Positions 22,301-32,617 are shown, numbered from the stretch's first letter. The stretch: 64,000 nt of DNA from Ephemerocybe angulata (GCA_013368325.1 JAACJK010000227.1:1-64000), one strand, 5' to 3'. Made by a program: numbers and translations. Notes: a model not told the origin generated them from the letters alone.

Positions 22301-23372
22301 ACTCGATGTGGTGGTCCCAAGGACGACGTCCTGGCAAAACGTCGAAAGACTCCTTCGAGAAGATGTCTTCGTAGTCATGCAGGTAGTCGGGGACGTCATC
22401 CCGGAACGACCGTTGACCGGAGTTGGCGGCAAAAGCCTGTGCGAGCCGCTGAGAGACGGTCGAGGTAGCGCGAATGAAAGCCGTCTCCGGCGCGACGTGT
22501 GCCATGAGAATCCGATCGCCGTCCTCCACCAACTCCTCCAGAGCCTCGAAGAGCATCGCGTCAGCATCAGTGTCCAGCTCGAGGCGCGCGATTTGCTCCT
22601 CGAGTAGGTGCGTTCCTGCCTCCATGCCTGCTGAACCGGAATCGACTTCCTCCTCCTCCTCTTCCTCCTCAATCTCCACCGCAAAGCGAGGTGCCGGACC
22701 CTCCAAGCAAGCGTCAACCGCCGCCGTCAGGGTCCTCACAAACGCCTTCTCCTTCTTCACCTCATCCCGGCACGTCGTACACTTCCGAGGGCAGCGACTC
22801 AGCTTCACGTCCCCCGTCCTCCAATCGATCTCTGGGTTGTGCTCGCGCAACCAAGGCAACCCCAAGATCATCTCCTGGTTTCCCAGACCCGTGACGGCGA
22901 AGACGGCGCGTTCGGTATGCCCCTGGTAGGTTAGGATGAGCTCGACGACCGAGGTGATGTGTCCAGCTTCGTTCGGGGTGCCGTCCACATTGCGCACCGG
23001 AATCGGAACCTTCAGGGTGCGCTCAGTGAGACGCTTCCTTCGGACATAGGCACGGTCGAGGAAGAGCCCGCTGGCTCCGGAATCCAGCAGCGCAGACAGA
23101 CTCGCGCGCGCCCCGGTGTCCGTGGCCTCGATCGCGACTGAGAGGTGAAGCGAATTGGGATTGGGGGTGTTGGAGATGGTGAACTGCTGGGGAAGGTTCT
23201 TCTCCCAGCGAGACGCACGGGACTGGATGCGTACGGCGAAGATGGACAACGGCTCGGGGGGTGGTGTGGCAGGTAGTCGGTCGCTGATCAGTGGAACGAC
23301 GTCGGATTCGAGTGGTTCTACTGACAGGACGGAATAACGACTACCACGAGCAGACGAGGGCACACCGCTCAC
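19353..23372 (-). CDS. pol: Pol polyprotein of the Ty3/Gypsy element (protease, RT, RNase H, integrase, chromodomain)
   Basis: 1,339 codons open. In order: protease LLDSGASGLFLD (about residue 90); reverse transcriptase with LVQDYRVLNAVT, FTKLDVRWGYNN and the catalytic IYLDDILIY (about 535); RNase H with EADSSDYATGAVLSQ and EIWTDHKNLEYF; an HHCC integrase finger ending CKTCDACVRTK; an integrase core with VISVDFIVELP, VVSDRGPQF and GQTERVNMELEQ; and a C-terminal chromodomain EVERILDSRLR...YLIKYKGMGYEENSWE (about 1,260). The frame is -1 relative to gag and its first codon is GTG overlapping the gag stop; no early ATG exists. Expression probably needs frameshifting or re-initiation. Confidence 0.93.
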   Translation of the reverse strand: MSGVPSSARGSRYSVLSVEPLESDVVPLISDRLPATPPPEPLSIFAVRIQSRASRWEKNLPQQFTISNTPNPNSLHLSVAIEATDTGARASLSALLDSGASGLFLDRAYVRRKRLTERTLKVPIPVRNVDGTPNEAGHITSVVELILTYQGHTERAVFAVTGLGNQEMILGLPWLREHNPEIDWRTGDVKLSRCPRKCTTCRDEVKKEKAFVRTLTAAVDACLEGPAPRFAVEIEEEEEEEEVDSGSAGMEAGTHLLEEQIARLELDTDADAMLFEALEELVEDGDRILMAHVAPETAFIRATSTVSQRLAQAFAANSGQRSFRDDVPDYLHDYEDIFSKESFDVLPGRRPWDHHIELELGATPSNCKVYPMTLPEQKELDAFLEENLRTGRIRPSKSPMASPVFFIKKKDGSLRLVQDYRVLNAVTIKNRYPLPLISDLIHNLRGARYFTKLDVRWGYNNVRIKEGDEWKAAFRTNRGLFEPLVMFFGLTNSPATFQTMMNDIFHDLIMAGVVCIYLDDILIYTKSREEHRRVSREVMKRLREHKLFLKREKCEFERTRIEYLGLIISEGQVEMDPVKIAGVAEWPTPKSKKEVQSFLGFANFYRRFIADFSHHARPLFDLTKKDVPWAWNDEAQSAFEMLKAAITSAPILAFPQDDRPYRVEADSSDYATGAVLSQQSPDDGKWHPVAFYSKSLSAVERNYEIHDKEMLAIVRALEEWRHFVEGAAHKVEIWTDHKNLEYFMTVKKLNRRQARWSLFLSRFDFSLRHRPGSSMGKPDALSRRADHGDGTADNQGVVLLQPSLFAIRALEMVELVGEERGILSQIRRANREGRQEEMVAKAARALKGSGQGSVRSAEWNMQDGLLCFRGKIYVPNDPELRRRIVSQHHDTKVSGHPGRWKTLELVTRNYWWPQMSRYVGQYCKTCDACVRTKIQRSKPVGELHPLPIPEARWDVISVDFIVELPESSGHDAVMNVVDSVSKRAHFIPTTTTVSALGAARLYLHHVWRHHGLPRAVVSDRGPQFVAEFTKELYRLLGIKLASSTAYHPQSDGQTERVNMELEQYLRVFVNERQDDWEDLLPLAEFQYNNHVHASTQHTPFMLDTGRNPRMGFEPHQPPSRLESVNEFRDRMEETLTEAKAALAKAKDDMARFYDRRREPTPVFKPGDRVYLDASDIRTTRPSRKLSHRLLGPFTVLAAVGSHAYRLQLPRSMSLLHPVFPVTKLTLCSPDPIPGRRAQPPPPPVLVDGAEEYEVERILDSRLRGRNQRLQYLIKYKGMGYEENSWEWADDVHAPALVARFHREHPAAVRVIGALVIAGERYLRAGEEEWRVVPRRDAVS

Positions 23373-24646
23373 TCGCTGCTCTCCTGAAAACCCCCTTCTT
23401 CTCCCTCATCCTCTTCCTCAACCCTTCCTTCCTGTACCTCCTCCGACACGGGCGCCTCTTCACGCTGCTCCAGCACCGCCCGTATCTCTGCCAAGTCCAT
23501 GAGCCGGACGTCGAAGGCCTGCGGGCACTGGGCTGCCCGATGACCCGGTCTGTTGCACCGGTAGCACACCACAGGCGTACCCGACGCGCTGCGCGCGCGG
23601 TCTATGTCCATCGGAACGCCCATCGGAAGAGCAGGTGGCGACGGCGCAACCGTGGAGGACGAGGTGGGGCGCAGCGTGAAACGGGGGGCAGACGTGGCTG
23701 AGGCCTGGGGAGCGGGGGTGCGAGACGACACGACGGGGGCAGAGGAACGCGAAGCCGAGGTGGTGGTGGTAGACGCCGACTGGTGGGAGTGAAAGGTCTG
23801 GTTGGCTTGACGGGTACGTTCGACCTCGACGGTACGCTGGTACCACCCATCGAGTGTCGATGGACGACTCTCGGCGGGCAGGTTGGCGACCTGCTTGTCG
23901 AGCGAGGGCAGGAGCCCCTTCCGAAACTTGAGGATAAGGGCGGCTTGGTCCGAGTAGCCCGACAGGACGACCAGGTCCTTGAAGTCGTCCACGTACTCCT
24001 CCACGGCGCGGCGTCCCTGGAAGTAGGACGTCCCCTCGAGCGTGAGCTGCGCAGTCTCCGCCTCATTCTGCTCGCAGAACTCCTTCGTGAACGCCTTCTG
24101 GAAGCTCGACCAGCTGGTCAGGTCGAACTCGGCAGCACCATCGCGGGCGCGGAGAGCGCGCTGCGCGAACCTGGAGGCGCGGCCCTCGTTGAGAAACGAG
24201 AGTGCCCACATCACTTGCGCCGCCTCGCTGGGGAAGACCTGCCCAGCGAGCGCGAGGTAGATGCGGCACGCGGTGAGAAACGCGCGGCCCTTGCTGCGAG
24301 TGCCGTCGAAGTTCGGCGGAGAGGCGGGTTTGGGCGCGCGAGATGTGGCGGCGGGAACGGCAAGCGAGTCGAGCGCGGCGGGTTGCGTCGGCGCGGTGTT
24401 GGACAGATGAGGCGGGGGCGCCGGCACAAAGCCGCTGTTGGGTCCGGGGGGCGTGTAGGCAGGGGCCGGGGGTAGACGCTCACCGAGGGTATGCAGCAGC
24501 GCCTGCAGCTGCGTCTCGATCGCTCCCATCCTCCTCTCGCTCTCCGCTCTTTCGTCCATCAGCCTTACGACGGCCTGTTCAACCGTCAACTCCGTCGCTT
24601 GTGGTTCTTCGGTCGCCGCCGGTGGTTGTTGCGGGTTGTCGGCCAT
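23369..24646 (-). CDS. gag: Gag protein of the Ty3/Gypsy element
   Basis: About 425 residues from the ATG at 24,646 (MADNPQQPP). The open frame extends further upstream to the LTR, but without an earlier ATG. The N-terminus is Pro/Gln-rich with a short helical segment (about residues 25-55), then a capsid-like retrotransposon Gag domain (FDGTRSKGRAFLTACRIYLA...VEEYVDDFKDLVVLSGY), a Ser/Thr-rich linker and one CCHC zinc knuckle, CYRCNRPGHRAAQC, near the C-terminus. The tail is very acidic. The stop codon overlaps the first codon of the pol frame. Confidence 0.9.
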   Translation of the reverse strand: MADNPQQPPAATEEPQATELTVEQAVVRLMDERAESERRMGAIETQLQALLHTLGERLPPAPAYTPPGPNSGFVPAPPPHLSNTAPTQPAALDSLAVPAATSRAPKPASPPNFDGTRSKGRAFLTACRIYLALAGQVFPSEAAQVMWALSFLNEGRASRFAQRALRARDGAAEFDLTSWSSFQKAFTKEFCEQNEAETAQLTLEGTSYFQGRRAVEEYVDDFKDLVVLSGYSDQAALILKFRKGLLPSLDKQVANLPAESRPSTLDGWYQRTVEVERTRQANQTFHSHQSASTTTTSASRSSAPVVSSRTPAPQASATSAPRFTLRPTSSSTVAPSPPALPMGVPMDIDRARSASGTPVVCYRCNRPGHRAAQCPQAFDVRLMDLAEIRAVLEQREEAPVSEEVQEGRVEEEDEGEEGGFQESSE

Positions 24647-24746
24647 GGCGACAGTAAGCAGGGGAGAGCAGCAGTGGTGGTCCGCGAAAGGCTTCCGGCT
24701 TCGGGGACGATGGACTGCTGTGGTCCCGACAAAGAGATCGTTATGC

Positions 24747-25084
24747 TGTAAGGGCGACCTCAACGAGCCGGCACAGAGCGGCTGGCGAGGGAGTTCCGAA
24801 GCGATGTATTAGCTACGATGTAGATAATACATAATGAGTACTACGCACCTGGCGAGGGAGTTCCGAAGATAACGATCTAAGGAACCCCTCGCGAGGGCGG
24901 CGTTGATATGTCTACTACTGTCCGTGGGAATCTAAGTAAGAACTATAAAGCCACTGATGGACAGGCCATCAGTGGCTATGGGACTTCGCGAACCGTGCGC
25001 GCGGTTAGGCGCGCACGCTGAGCGAAGTAAGCCAAAGAAAAGAAAAGAAACGAAGAAAGAGAATGAAAAGAATGTCCCCTTACA
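24747..25084 (-). repeat. 5' LTR of the Ty3/Gypsy element
   Basis: Identical by eye to 19,004-19,341. On the minus strand the sequence following the LTR is GCATAACGATCTCTTTGTCGGG, not the usual TGG start of a tRNA primer site, so the primer is not identified. Confidence 0.93.
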
Positions 25085-25089
25085 GTGCG

Positions 25090-26095
25090 GGTGTATAGTT
25101 ATATCTTAGTACTAAATCTGCTCTGGGTATGTCCACGTTGTGATGCTCACAACGAAGGTCTGCTCTGGTATCGGCTAAAGGTTAATATGGCTCCACGGCC
25201 TTGCCAGACGGTTGAACCGACGAAGAGAGTTCTGAAATGCATGCGCGTCCCATCTGACTCCCCGCCTCTGCTACCCTCTACCCCTCAAGTAGAAGTATAA
25301 TTCACGAGAACTTAGTTTAACCGTAGACCTTCCTTCGCATTTCAACACTTACCCACAAATTCGCACTGAACCAAATTTCAATGCTGGTGCCTCTGCGCGC
25401 CCAACTGAATCGTACCCTTGAGTAGAATTCACACTGAAGGTCGAACCCCGCGCCAATCATCTCTGCATAAGATACGAGGAAGTGGTATCACTTGTTTGTT
25501 TATCATGGGAGAGTAGAGATACTTAAGTGCTTCGAATCGTCCACCAAGTCCTCCCGAGTCCTCCCCGAGTCGAGTCCGAGTCCGAGTCGAGTCGAGGAAG
25601 TCTCTCCATTCTCGGTCTCTCGGTCGGTCTGTTGGTGTCCTTGGCGGGCGGTTGAACTTCAAATACATACATACATACAGTCGTGCTTCTCTTCTCGATC
25701 TACCGCCCACCAGGTCCTCCCGAGCCCGAGCCTGAGTCCGAGTCCGAGTCGAGGTCGGTCGGTCTCCTTTAACCCTGACAGCGGTCGGCCAAACTGCATT
25801 GAAGGCTCGAGCCTCTCCCGCCATTCCGTTCACCAAAAAACCATTTTTCAACTCTCGTACTCTCCATCGTCGGACCCTCGGTGATAATTCTCGAACCTCC
25901 CTTCAGTCCGTTCGATCGATCGATGGCGGCTGTTACTAGCATCCTGGTTGGTGCGTAGCACAGCTCGTGTTGAAACTGGGTTGAAGCGTTGTTTCAACCA
26001 ACCTGATCACGACCCTGCTAAAAGTCCTGTTTCTGTCTTCATACCGGTGCGGCTAAGGGTATATCAGAACTATCCATAGTCTCGAAGAATAAGTG
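25090..26095. other. Region without a recognisable gene
   Basis: No convincing gene. Two clusters of GAGTCC/GAGTCGAG short repeats occur at about 25,548-25,605 and 25,715-25,757, both next to similar DNA (CTCGATCTACC/GGTCGGTCTC). A short CATA run lies at about 25,662-25,678. Confidence 0.5.
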
Positions 26096-26254
26096 ACAGA
26101 CACTCGCATCCCCCCTCCTTCGCTCTTCACGAAAACAGTGTGGCGTCGGTGTCCCCGTGTACTAGGCCGTGTGTGTGCATGGGTAGGCCGGATAGGGTCT
26201 AGACTCCCCGCAGTAGGTGACTCAGAAATAGACGCTCAAGTCGTCATCGCCGTA
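26096..26254. repeat. Central diverged inverted repeat, right copy
   Basis: Reverse-complement partner of 18,757-18,910. Between the two lie the Ty3/Gypsy element and about 1 kb of unmatched DNA. Confidence 0.8.
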
Positions 26255-27249
26255 CCTACCTATCTATATCAGAGCAGTTATACTTTCATAGTCTCCATGA
26301 ATAAACAACCTCCCCTCCATGCAGTTTACATCCCCACAGGCAGCCGGCACCTTCAATTTGGCCGTCGGCTCCGTATGCCGCCTGAATCTCGCAGCCCTCC
26401 CATAGGCTCCCATCCCCTCTGGTGTTAATGAATCAACGGCTGATCGTGGCTGTCCTATTACCGAGCCCAACAACAGCACGGCCGGCCGGCACCACGGTAA
26501 GTTGTAACCTAACCCTACCCAACCCAACCCGCAACGCTCGAACATTCTCCTTCCCAAGGCGACCTCGACCTCCCTCCTCGGTTACATGACTCACCACCCT
26601 CCCCCACATCCAAATAAAAGAAAGAACGGTCCACATAGAAGCCAAGAGAAACAAGCTAGACAGAGACGGCAGGACGGAAGGACCGTGCAACCGGGGCAAA
26701 GCCCAAAACAGCTAAAGGCAAAGGCCCGTATCGTGATGCAGCTTACGTGTGCAGTGCCCCACGCTGTCTGCCGCTCGCTCGCCCCCATCACGTCCCTGTC
26801 TCCGTTCGTGCCTTCCTTTCTACTCGCTGACGACGTCCTCCCCCTCCTCCTCCTCCCCCCTCTTCCACATTACCGTCCTTCCCCCCACACACTACGAGAG
26901 CGACTGCGAGGAAGACCTTGGAGGTAGAGATATTGGGAGATAGGAAGACAGACGACGAAGATTGGATTCGATACCCGCGCTGGAGGCGGATTGGCGATTG
27001 CTGTTTGATTCGGGACAAAGGCGCCCTCATCCTCATCCTCATTCTACACCTATACACACACCTACCGCCCTCTACTCCTTTAGTGACCACCATCTCCTAC
27101 CGCCATCTCCTACCACGACGAGCACCTAACCCAACCCCAACCCCACTACACGACGACTGGTCGACTATCACCATCACCACACCTCAGCCCAGCTCCAAGA
27201 ACCACCGCCACAACCGACGACCACCGTTAGAAGAAGATAGGAAGGCAGG
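26255..27249. other. Upstream region of the complete G-alpha gene
   Basis: The part from about 26,820 (TACTCGCTGACGACGTCCTC) to the ATG matches 38,460-38,967 and the left-arm copy, so it is the ancestral promoter and 5' leader of the G-alpha gene. It is pyrimidine-rich, with no TATA box near the start. The ORFs here (26,586-26,927 and others) look like shadows. Confidence 0.5.
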
Positions 27250-30190
27250 ATGGGCGGCTGCGTCTCGAAGACGGACCGCGCTGGGAAGCAGCGCTCGGAC
27301 GAGATTGACAAGCAGATCGAGGAGGACAACAAGCGCTTCAAGCGCGAGTGCAAGATCCTGCTGCTAGGTGCGTGCTTTCTTCGGCTTTTGTGGATTCGTC
27401 TTGGTGCTGATCGTCGTTCTTCCTTCCCTCTCTACCTCGTTCGTCCCCTCTGTCGCTCGCTCGGCCTGCTGCTCGTACTCGTACTCGTCGTTCTCATCGC
27501 CGCCGCGGCACTCCCATCGTCCCTACTTCGTCCCTCCTCGCCCTCCCATCGCCCCTCCCATCGCCCCTCCCTCCTCCCCACCCTTCCACCCTTCCACTCT
27601 CCCCCATCTCCCCCACTCTCCCCCCTCCTCCCCTCCTCCCCTCCTCCCCTCCTCCCTCCCCTCCTCCCCTCCTCCCATCCCCTCCCCCCATCCCCCACTC
27701 TCCCCCCTCCCCCTCCTCCCTCTCCCCCTCCTCCTCCCCACCCCACAGGCTCCGGCGAATCCGGCAAATCCACCATCGTAAAACAAATGAAAATAATCCA
27801 CAAAAACGGCTTCTCCCCCTCCGAGCTCGCAGAGTACCGCCCCGTCGTCTACAAGAACGTGCTGGACTCTGCCCAACAAGTCGTTTTATACATGCGCAAG
27901 ACGGGGATGGAGTGCGTGGAGTATGCGAATCGCGCGTTGGCGGAGAAGATTTTGGATTATCGCTTGGAAGTGGGCGGGAGGGGGAGGGAGGGGAGGGGGG
28001 TTGTGGGGGGTATGGGGATTGAGGAGCGGGAGAGGGAACGGGAACGAGAGAGGGAACGGGAGAGGGAACGAGAAAGGGAGAGGGAGCGGGAACGAGAACG
28101 AGCAAGAGGAGAGGGGGAGAGCTCGGGCAGCACGAGTTTAGAGGAGAAAGAGAGACCGCCTCCACCGGTACCGGGCAAGAAGGATGTCGCCGCGCGCGTG
28201 CCGTATTTCAGCCCTGAGATTGCGGAGGCGATACATCAGCTGTGGAAGGACCCGATTATTCCGAAGATTATGGATGAGCATTCGAGTGATTTTTATTTGA
28301 TGGATTCGGCGGGGTAGTGCGTATCATCTCTCTCTTCTCTTCGTCGTTCTTCTCCTCTCTCTTCCTCCCCATCCTTTTTGGTTTTGTCGTTCTTCGTCGC
28401 GCGTTGTTGGAATGGCTGAGTACTGACGATGGCGCCCACAGCTTCTTCGGCGAAGTCCTACGGATAGGCTCCCCCGGGTACCTACCTAATGAAACGGATG
28501 TTTTGCGCGCACGTCAAAAGTCGGTCGGCATCACGGAGACGCGCTTTACCATGGGCCAGCTATCGTACGTCCCCTCTCCTCTCTCCCTTCTCTTCTCCCT
28601 TTCTCTCTTCCCGTTCTCTCTTCTCCCGTTCTTGGTCTCGTCTTCTACCTTCTCCATCTACCTTCGCCCCACCTCCCATCTCCTGCTCTCGCTCTCCCAC
28701 CTTCTTCCTTCCCCCTCCTCCCCTTCCCTTCGCCTCGCTCCGTTCACTCTCTTTGGAATGAGGAGCGAACGGGTTATGCAGAGCGCTAACGCACTCCGTA
28801 GAATACACATGTTCGACGTCGGCGGCCAGCGCTCGGAGCGCAAGAAGTGGATCCACTGCTTCGAGAGCGTGACGAGCATCATCTTTTGCACGGCGCTGAG
28901 CGAGTATGATCAGGTGCTTTTGGAGGAGAAGACTCAGGTGCGTTCGGCTTTCACTTTGGTGTTTGGATTGGGTTTGGGTGGGGGCTGATGGGTTCTTCGT
29001 ATCTTTCCTCTCGTTTATGCGTTCTCGGTCGATCTTACTTGATTCGCGCACTCGCCCGCACGCTCCGTCTCGATGCGATCCGATTCGATTCGACCCCATT
29101 CAACTCGACGCGGCCTTCTATCAATCCATCCGTCCATCCGCCCGACCGCCCTCTCGTTCGTCCGACCCGACCGCCCCTCGCTCGTTCGTTTGTCCGTCTC
29201 ATCCTTCTGACTGGACTGGCCGTCATATCCGCTTCGACGTCCGTAATCGACACTTGGCCATTCTCCCGACCCGACTCGCTTATCCATCCTTCCTACTCGG
29301 CTGACCTCCAACTCGCCTGCTCTCCCCTCGGCCGGCATCCGTTCGCCCGCTCACCGCACACGCCTCCCGTTCGCTGCCGTTCTCCCGCCCTCGCACTCGC
29401 TCGCCTCGCGCTCCCTTCGGTCACGCCGCCGCCCTCAGAACCGCATGGCAGAGTCGCTCGTGCTCTTCGAGAGCGTGATCAACTCAAGATGGTTCCTCCG
29501 CACGAGCATCATCTTGTTCTTGAATAAGATTGATGTGTTTAAGAATAAGTTGCCGAGGGTGCGTCGTCTTTCTTGCTTCTTCGACTTTCGTCCCTCTTCC
29601 GTTATCCTTCCTCCCTTCCTCGTCCGCCTTCCTCGTCCCTCTTCCATCGTCCCTCTTCCATCGTCCCTCTTCCATCGTCCGTCGCCCCGGCTCGCTCCAC
29701 TTCCCTCGCACCGCCCACCTCGAATGGCATCTCCCTTCCCGTTCGCCCCCCATTCACCCCATCCACCCAACCGCGTTTAACCTGAATAGTTTGCTAATGG
29801 TCGAGTGCAGGTCGCGCTGGAGCGCTACTTCCCCGAGTACACGGGCGGGCCGGATATTAACAAGGCGGCCAAGTACATCCTGTGGAAGTTTATGCAGGCG
29901 AATCGGGCGCGGTTGAGCGTGTATCCTCAGTGCGTATTCACTCCTTTCTACCTTGCGTCCCTTCCGAGTTTTTCTAGTTTCTGCGCCGCTGTTTCGTTTC
30001 TCCGGTTTCGTTTCGTTTCGCTCGCGGTTTCGCTCGCAGAGAACGAAGTATATGATATGCTGACGACTTGTACTTGCTTTTCCCCTCTAGTTTGACGCAG
30101 GCGACGGATACGACGAATATCAGACTGGTATTTGCGGCTGTGAAGGAGACGATTCTGCAGAATGCGTTGAAGGATAGCGGGATTCTGTGA
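27250..30190 (+). CDS. Heterotrimeric G-protein alpha subunit with an Arg/Glu-rich insertion
   Basis: Seven exons (27,250-27,367; 27,749-28,313; 28,442-28,564; 28,802-28,937; 29,439-29,558; 29,811-29,929; 30,091-30,190) sum to 1,281 nt, exactly 427 codons with the stop. The start MGGCVSK gives Gly2 and Cys4 as lipidation sites. Nucleotide-binding motifs: GSGESGKST (P-loop, split by intron 1), [12 protein letters not shown] (switch I), [18 protein letters not shown] (switch II), FLNKIDVF, and TQATDTTN. The C-terminus is LKDSGIL. Families are usually about 350 residues; the excess sits in the helical domain as a Gly-rich stretch, a run of Glu-Arg dipeptides (about 28,020-28,100) and a Pro-rich piece. 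Introns are long and pyrimidine-rich. Confidence 0.92.
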
Positions 30191-31424
30191 TCGGCCGGCT
30201 CCTTCTCTCCCTCTCCCTCTCCCTCTCCTTCCCCCTCTCCTCTTGGTATCTCTGTCGCTCTCACCCCATCCCATCTCCCCTGTCCTTTCCTTTCGCTCCT
30301 TCGCATATCGGACTTCAGCACTACTCCCCTCGCTCCACCGCTCGCATCGACTTAACGCACTCTCACGACGTCCGCAAACACATTCGCTATCCCCAGCATT
30401 TCAACGCCGATCTAGGCTTCAACAAAATCTCCGTTATCGTACATTATCAGCCGCGCGTCCATCTATCCGTCCACCCACCTACTCGTCTATATCTTTCTCT
30501 CTCTTTTCTCTATTCCCGACATTCCTTCCGAATCGTTATCGGCGACTGCGCTTCGCGGGCTTCCGATTCAGAATACCCCCACTGCCATGTTCCTGGACAT
30601 ACCCGGATTCACCATCCCGCACGCATTCTGCGACTATGGCCCTCATCGCCCCTAGGCCTACCCTCGACTCTACACCTCCCCTCGACCTCCCTCTCTGACT
30701 CCAGACGCGCACCCACTTCACCCGAACGCACGCCGGTCCTGGCTCGTGAAGAAGGAACGTTGCGATGCTGACTGACTGACTGACTGCACGCGTGGTGCAT
30801 TGCCGGATGGTGTGTGTACCTGAATCAATCGATCGATCGGTTTGGCTGCTCGGGTCCGCGGGGGTTGGATGGCACCGAAGGGATGGGTGATATTGGTGTT
30901 TGGTGGACCCTGCTGGGTAGGTGGGGGCTTGGCTGGCCAGGCGTGGCGAGGAGCGGAAGAGGAGTAGGTGGAGAAGGAGAAGGGGGAGGAGGGGGGATAG
31001 GGGAGGAGGGGGGATAGGGGAGGAGGGGGAGGGGAGGGAGGGAAGAAAGGACCGTTCCTGTTCTTGAGTGACATTTTTAGCTTGGTGGAATTATATAATG
31101 CTTAGTATTCTTTCTCTTTCTTTCTTCGTTTCGTGTTGTGTACTTGTACGATTTCTCTCCCTCTCTCTATCTTTGGTTTCTTGTTTTTGGTTTCGTGTAT
31201 ACCTCGTATACCTGCCTTTCTATCGTCTACTACCCTTACCTACTCGCTAACACCTGCTTACCTACCCCTCTACCGTCTATTACCCCATTATCCATCCGTC
31301 TATCGATCCATCCGTCGTCTTACCTACCTACTACACCTACGCTTATGAGTGCTCAATATGTCTTGTCGTCTATTTTCTTCTGTTGTCGCTTTCGTTTGTG
31401 TTTTTGTTGGGGTTCTGTTTATCC
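30191..31424. other. 3' flank of the G-alpha gene
   Basis: No gene. From about 30,760 to 31,424 it matches the DNA next to both truncated G-alpha copies (39,590-40,260 and 9,540-8,870). It contains a GACT microrepeat (30,768-30,784) and a long GGGGAGG purine tract (30,950-31,050). Confidence 0.6.
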
Positions 31425-32330
31425 CTAACGGCGCTGTCTTGCAGCGCCAGTCCCCGACTCATCATGCTTCACAAGGTGGTTGTTTCTCAGAGAATATATC
31501 TTTGTTAATTTTTAAAAGGGTTACCACACATTAGAATCTATACTTGAGAGCAGGGTCAACGTTGGGTCAACGATTGAACCATGTGGTTAATTCAGCTCTA
31601 GCTGGCGCGGTCTGTTCTGACCAAAAGGGGGGTACGGTTATAACAGGTGTAGTGTTCTTAGAGATACATGATACTGGTGCATACCTACGAAGATTGAGCC
31701 CGCCAAGACTGAGTAATGTGAAAGTAGCCACTTTAGATATTCCATTCAACAACGCACCCAAGGCTTCCTGATCATGACCACCACAGCCTTTGGATCTGCT
31801 CCTCCGATAAAAACGCTTATCTACTGTGTGTGCTCGGTGCGCGCTTTCTCCATTGTCCGTTCGAGGAGATGTGTAGGTCTACCTGAGCTGTTCAGCGCCG
31901 CTCTACAGGTATATGCTCTATGCCTAGCTGCTGATCAGTAGCATAACTTGGCAAATTTCTCAAGTCTCACCAAATATGACCGACGGCGAAGGTACACTCA
32001 GGGAAAAAAGCGAAGATTCAGAGTCAGTCCCGCAGACCAACAAGCCCGCTACAAGCCGGTACTTGCTCAGAATCCCAGACAGGGGGAATTGAACCCATAA
32101 ACTTGGGCCCTAGAACGCACTGCCTTACGGTAGCACACATCTTTGCATTTCTTGCCATTATCAACATGGCCGGGAATCGAACTCTCGCCGTCTTCCTTTC
32201 ATATTCTCACGCTTACCATCTCGAATACAGGAAGACGTACGTGTTTTTAGCTCACAGAACCCTCTCCACTTCGTGGAGTCGGGGATCTACTCTACTCTTG
32301 ATCTCTCGGTCTTTTCGGAGACTTGGAGCC
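31425..32330. other. Right-arm-specific insertion of about 0.9 kb with two Pol III B-box-like sequences
   Basis: Flanks on both sides match continuous sequence at about 40,255-40,320, so this segment is extra. It starts near a GGCGCTG-TCTTG-CAGCGCC hairpin (31,430-31,448). On the minus strand GAGTTCGATTCC (32,173-32,184) and GGGTTCAATTCC (32,085-32,096) resemble tRNA T-arm/B-box sequence, but neither folds into a full tRNA by hand. It may be a SINE-like or tRNA-derived insertion. ORF 31,544-31,771 has no recognised motif. Confidence 0.5.
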
Positions 32331-32617
32331 AGCGTTTGAGTTACATGTCGTTGATGAGACAAGTCGGGTTTAAACTTTAGAACATACACGATTCAGAAGC
32401 CGATAAGTTCGGGACTCAAATTGATGTAAGAAATCCTCCTGAGACGCCAGTCGACTATGTAGGACGCAGCCGCCGGGGACAGCGGCCACTCCCCTTGACT
32501 GATGCCACTGAACGCGTCACGGTGGGCATGCATGCAGGCTGAGATATCGTGAGACTTTTGTCGATCAACTTTCTCCTCTCTCCTATCAACCCAGCCGTGA
32601 AACATCGTCTGGATCAA

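Larger units (their letters stand above)
19004..25084 (-). mobile_element. Intact Ty3/Gypsy retrotransposon of the chromovirus type
   Basis: 6,081 bp on the minus strand, bounded by 338-bp LTRs starting TGTAAGGG and ending CCCTTACA. The 5-bp target duplication GTGCG is at 18,999-19,003 and 25,085-25,089. Next to the 3' LTR (19,004-19,341) the minus strand reads AGAGGGGGGTGA, a polypurine tract. gag and pol are both open over their whole length. pol carries protease, reverse transcriptase, RNase H, integrase and a chromodomain, the order that defines chromoviruses. LTRs identical by eye and open frames point to recent insertion. It lies in the unique centre of the inverted repeat. Confidence 0.95.

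Noticed and set aside
21528..24475. Long + strand ORFs inside the Ty3/Gypsy element (for example 21,528-22,235 and 23,783-24,475)
   Set aside because: They are antisense shadows of gag and pol in GC-rich sequence; the minus-strand frames carry all conserved motifs.
24647..24763. Longer gag start at 24,763
   Set aside because: Begins with TTG inside the LTR; the first ATG is at 24,646, directly before the Pro/Gln-rich Gag N-terminus.
26505..26530. Telomere-like AACCTAACCCTACCCAACCC
   Set aside because: Fewer than two true TTAGGG units and no array; not a telomere end or clear interstitial telomeric repeat.
32041..32230. Possible tRNA genes on the minus strand
   Set aside because: B-box-like sequence is present, but the T-stem and acceptor stems do not pair and no anticodon arm forms; kept only as a finding about the insertion.
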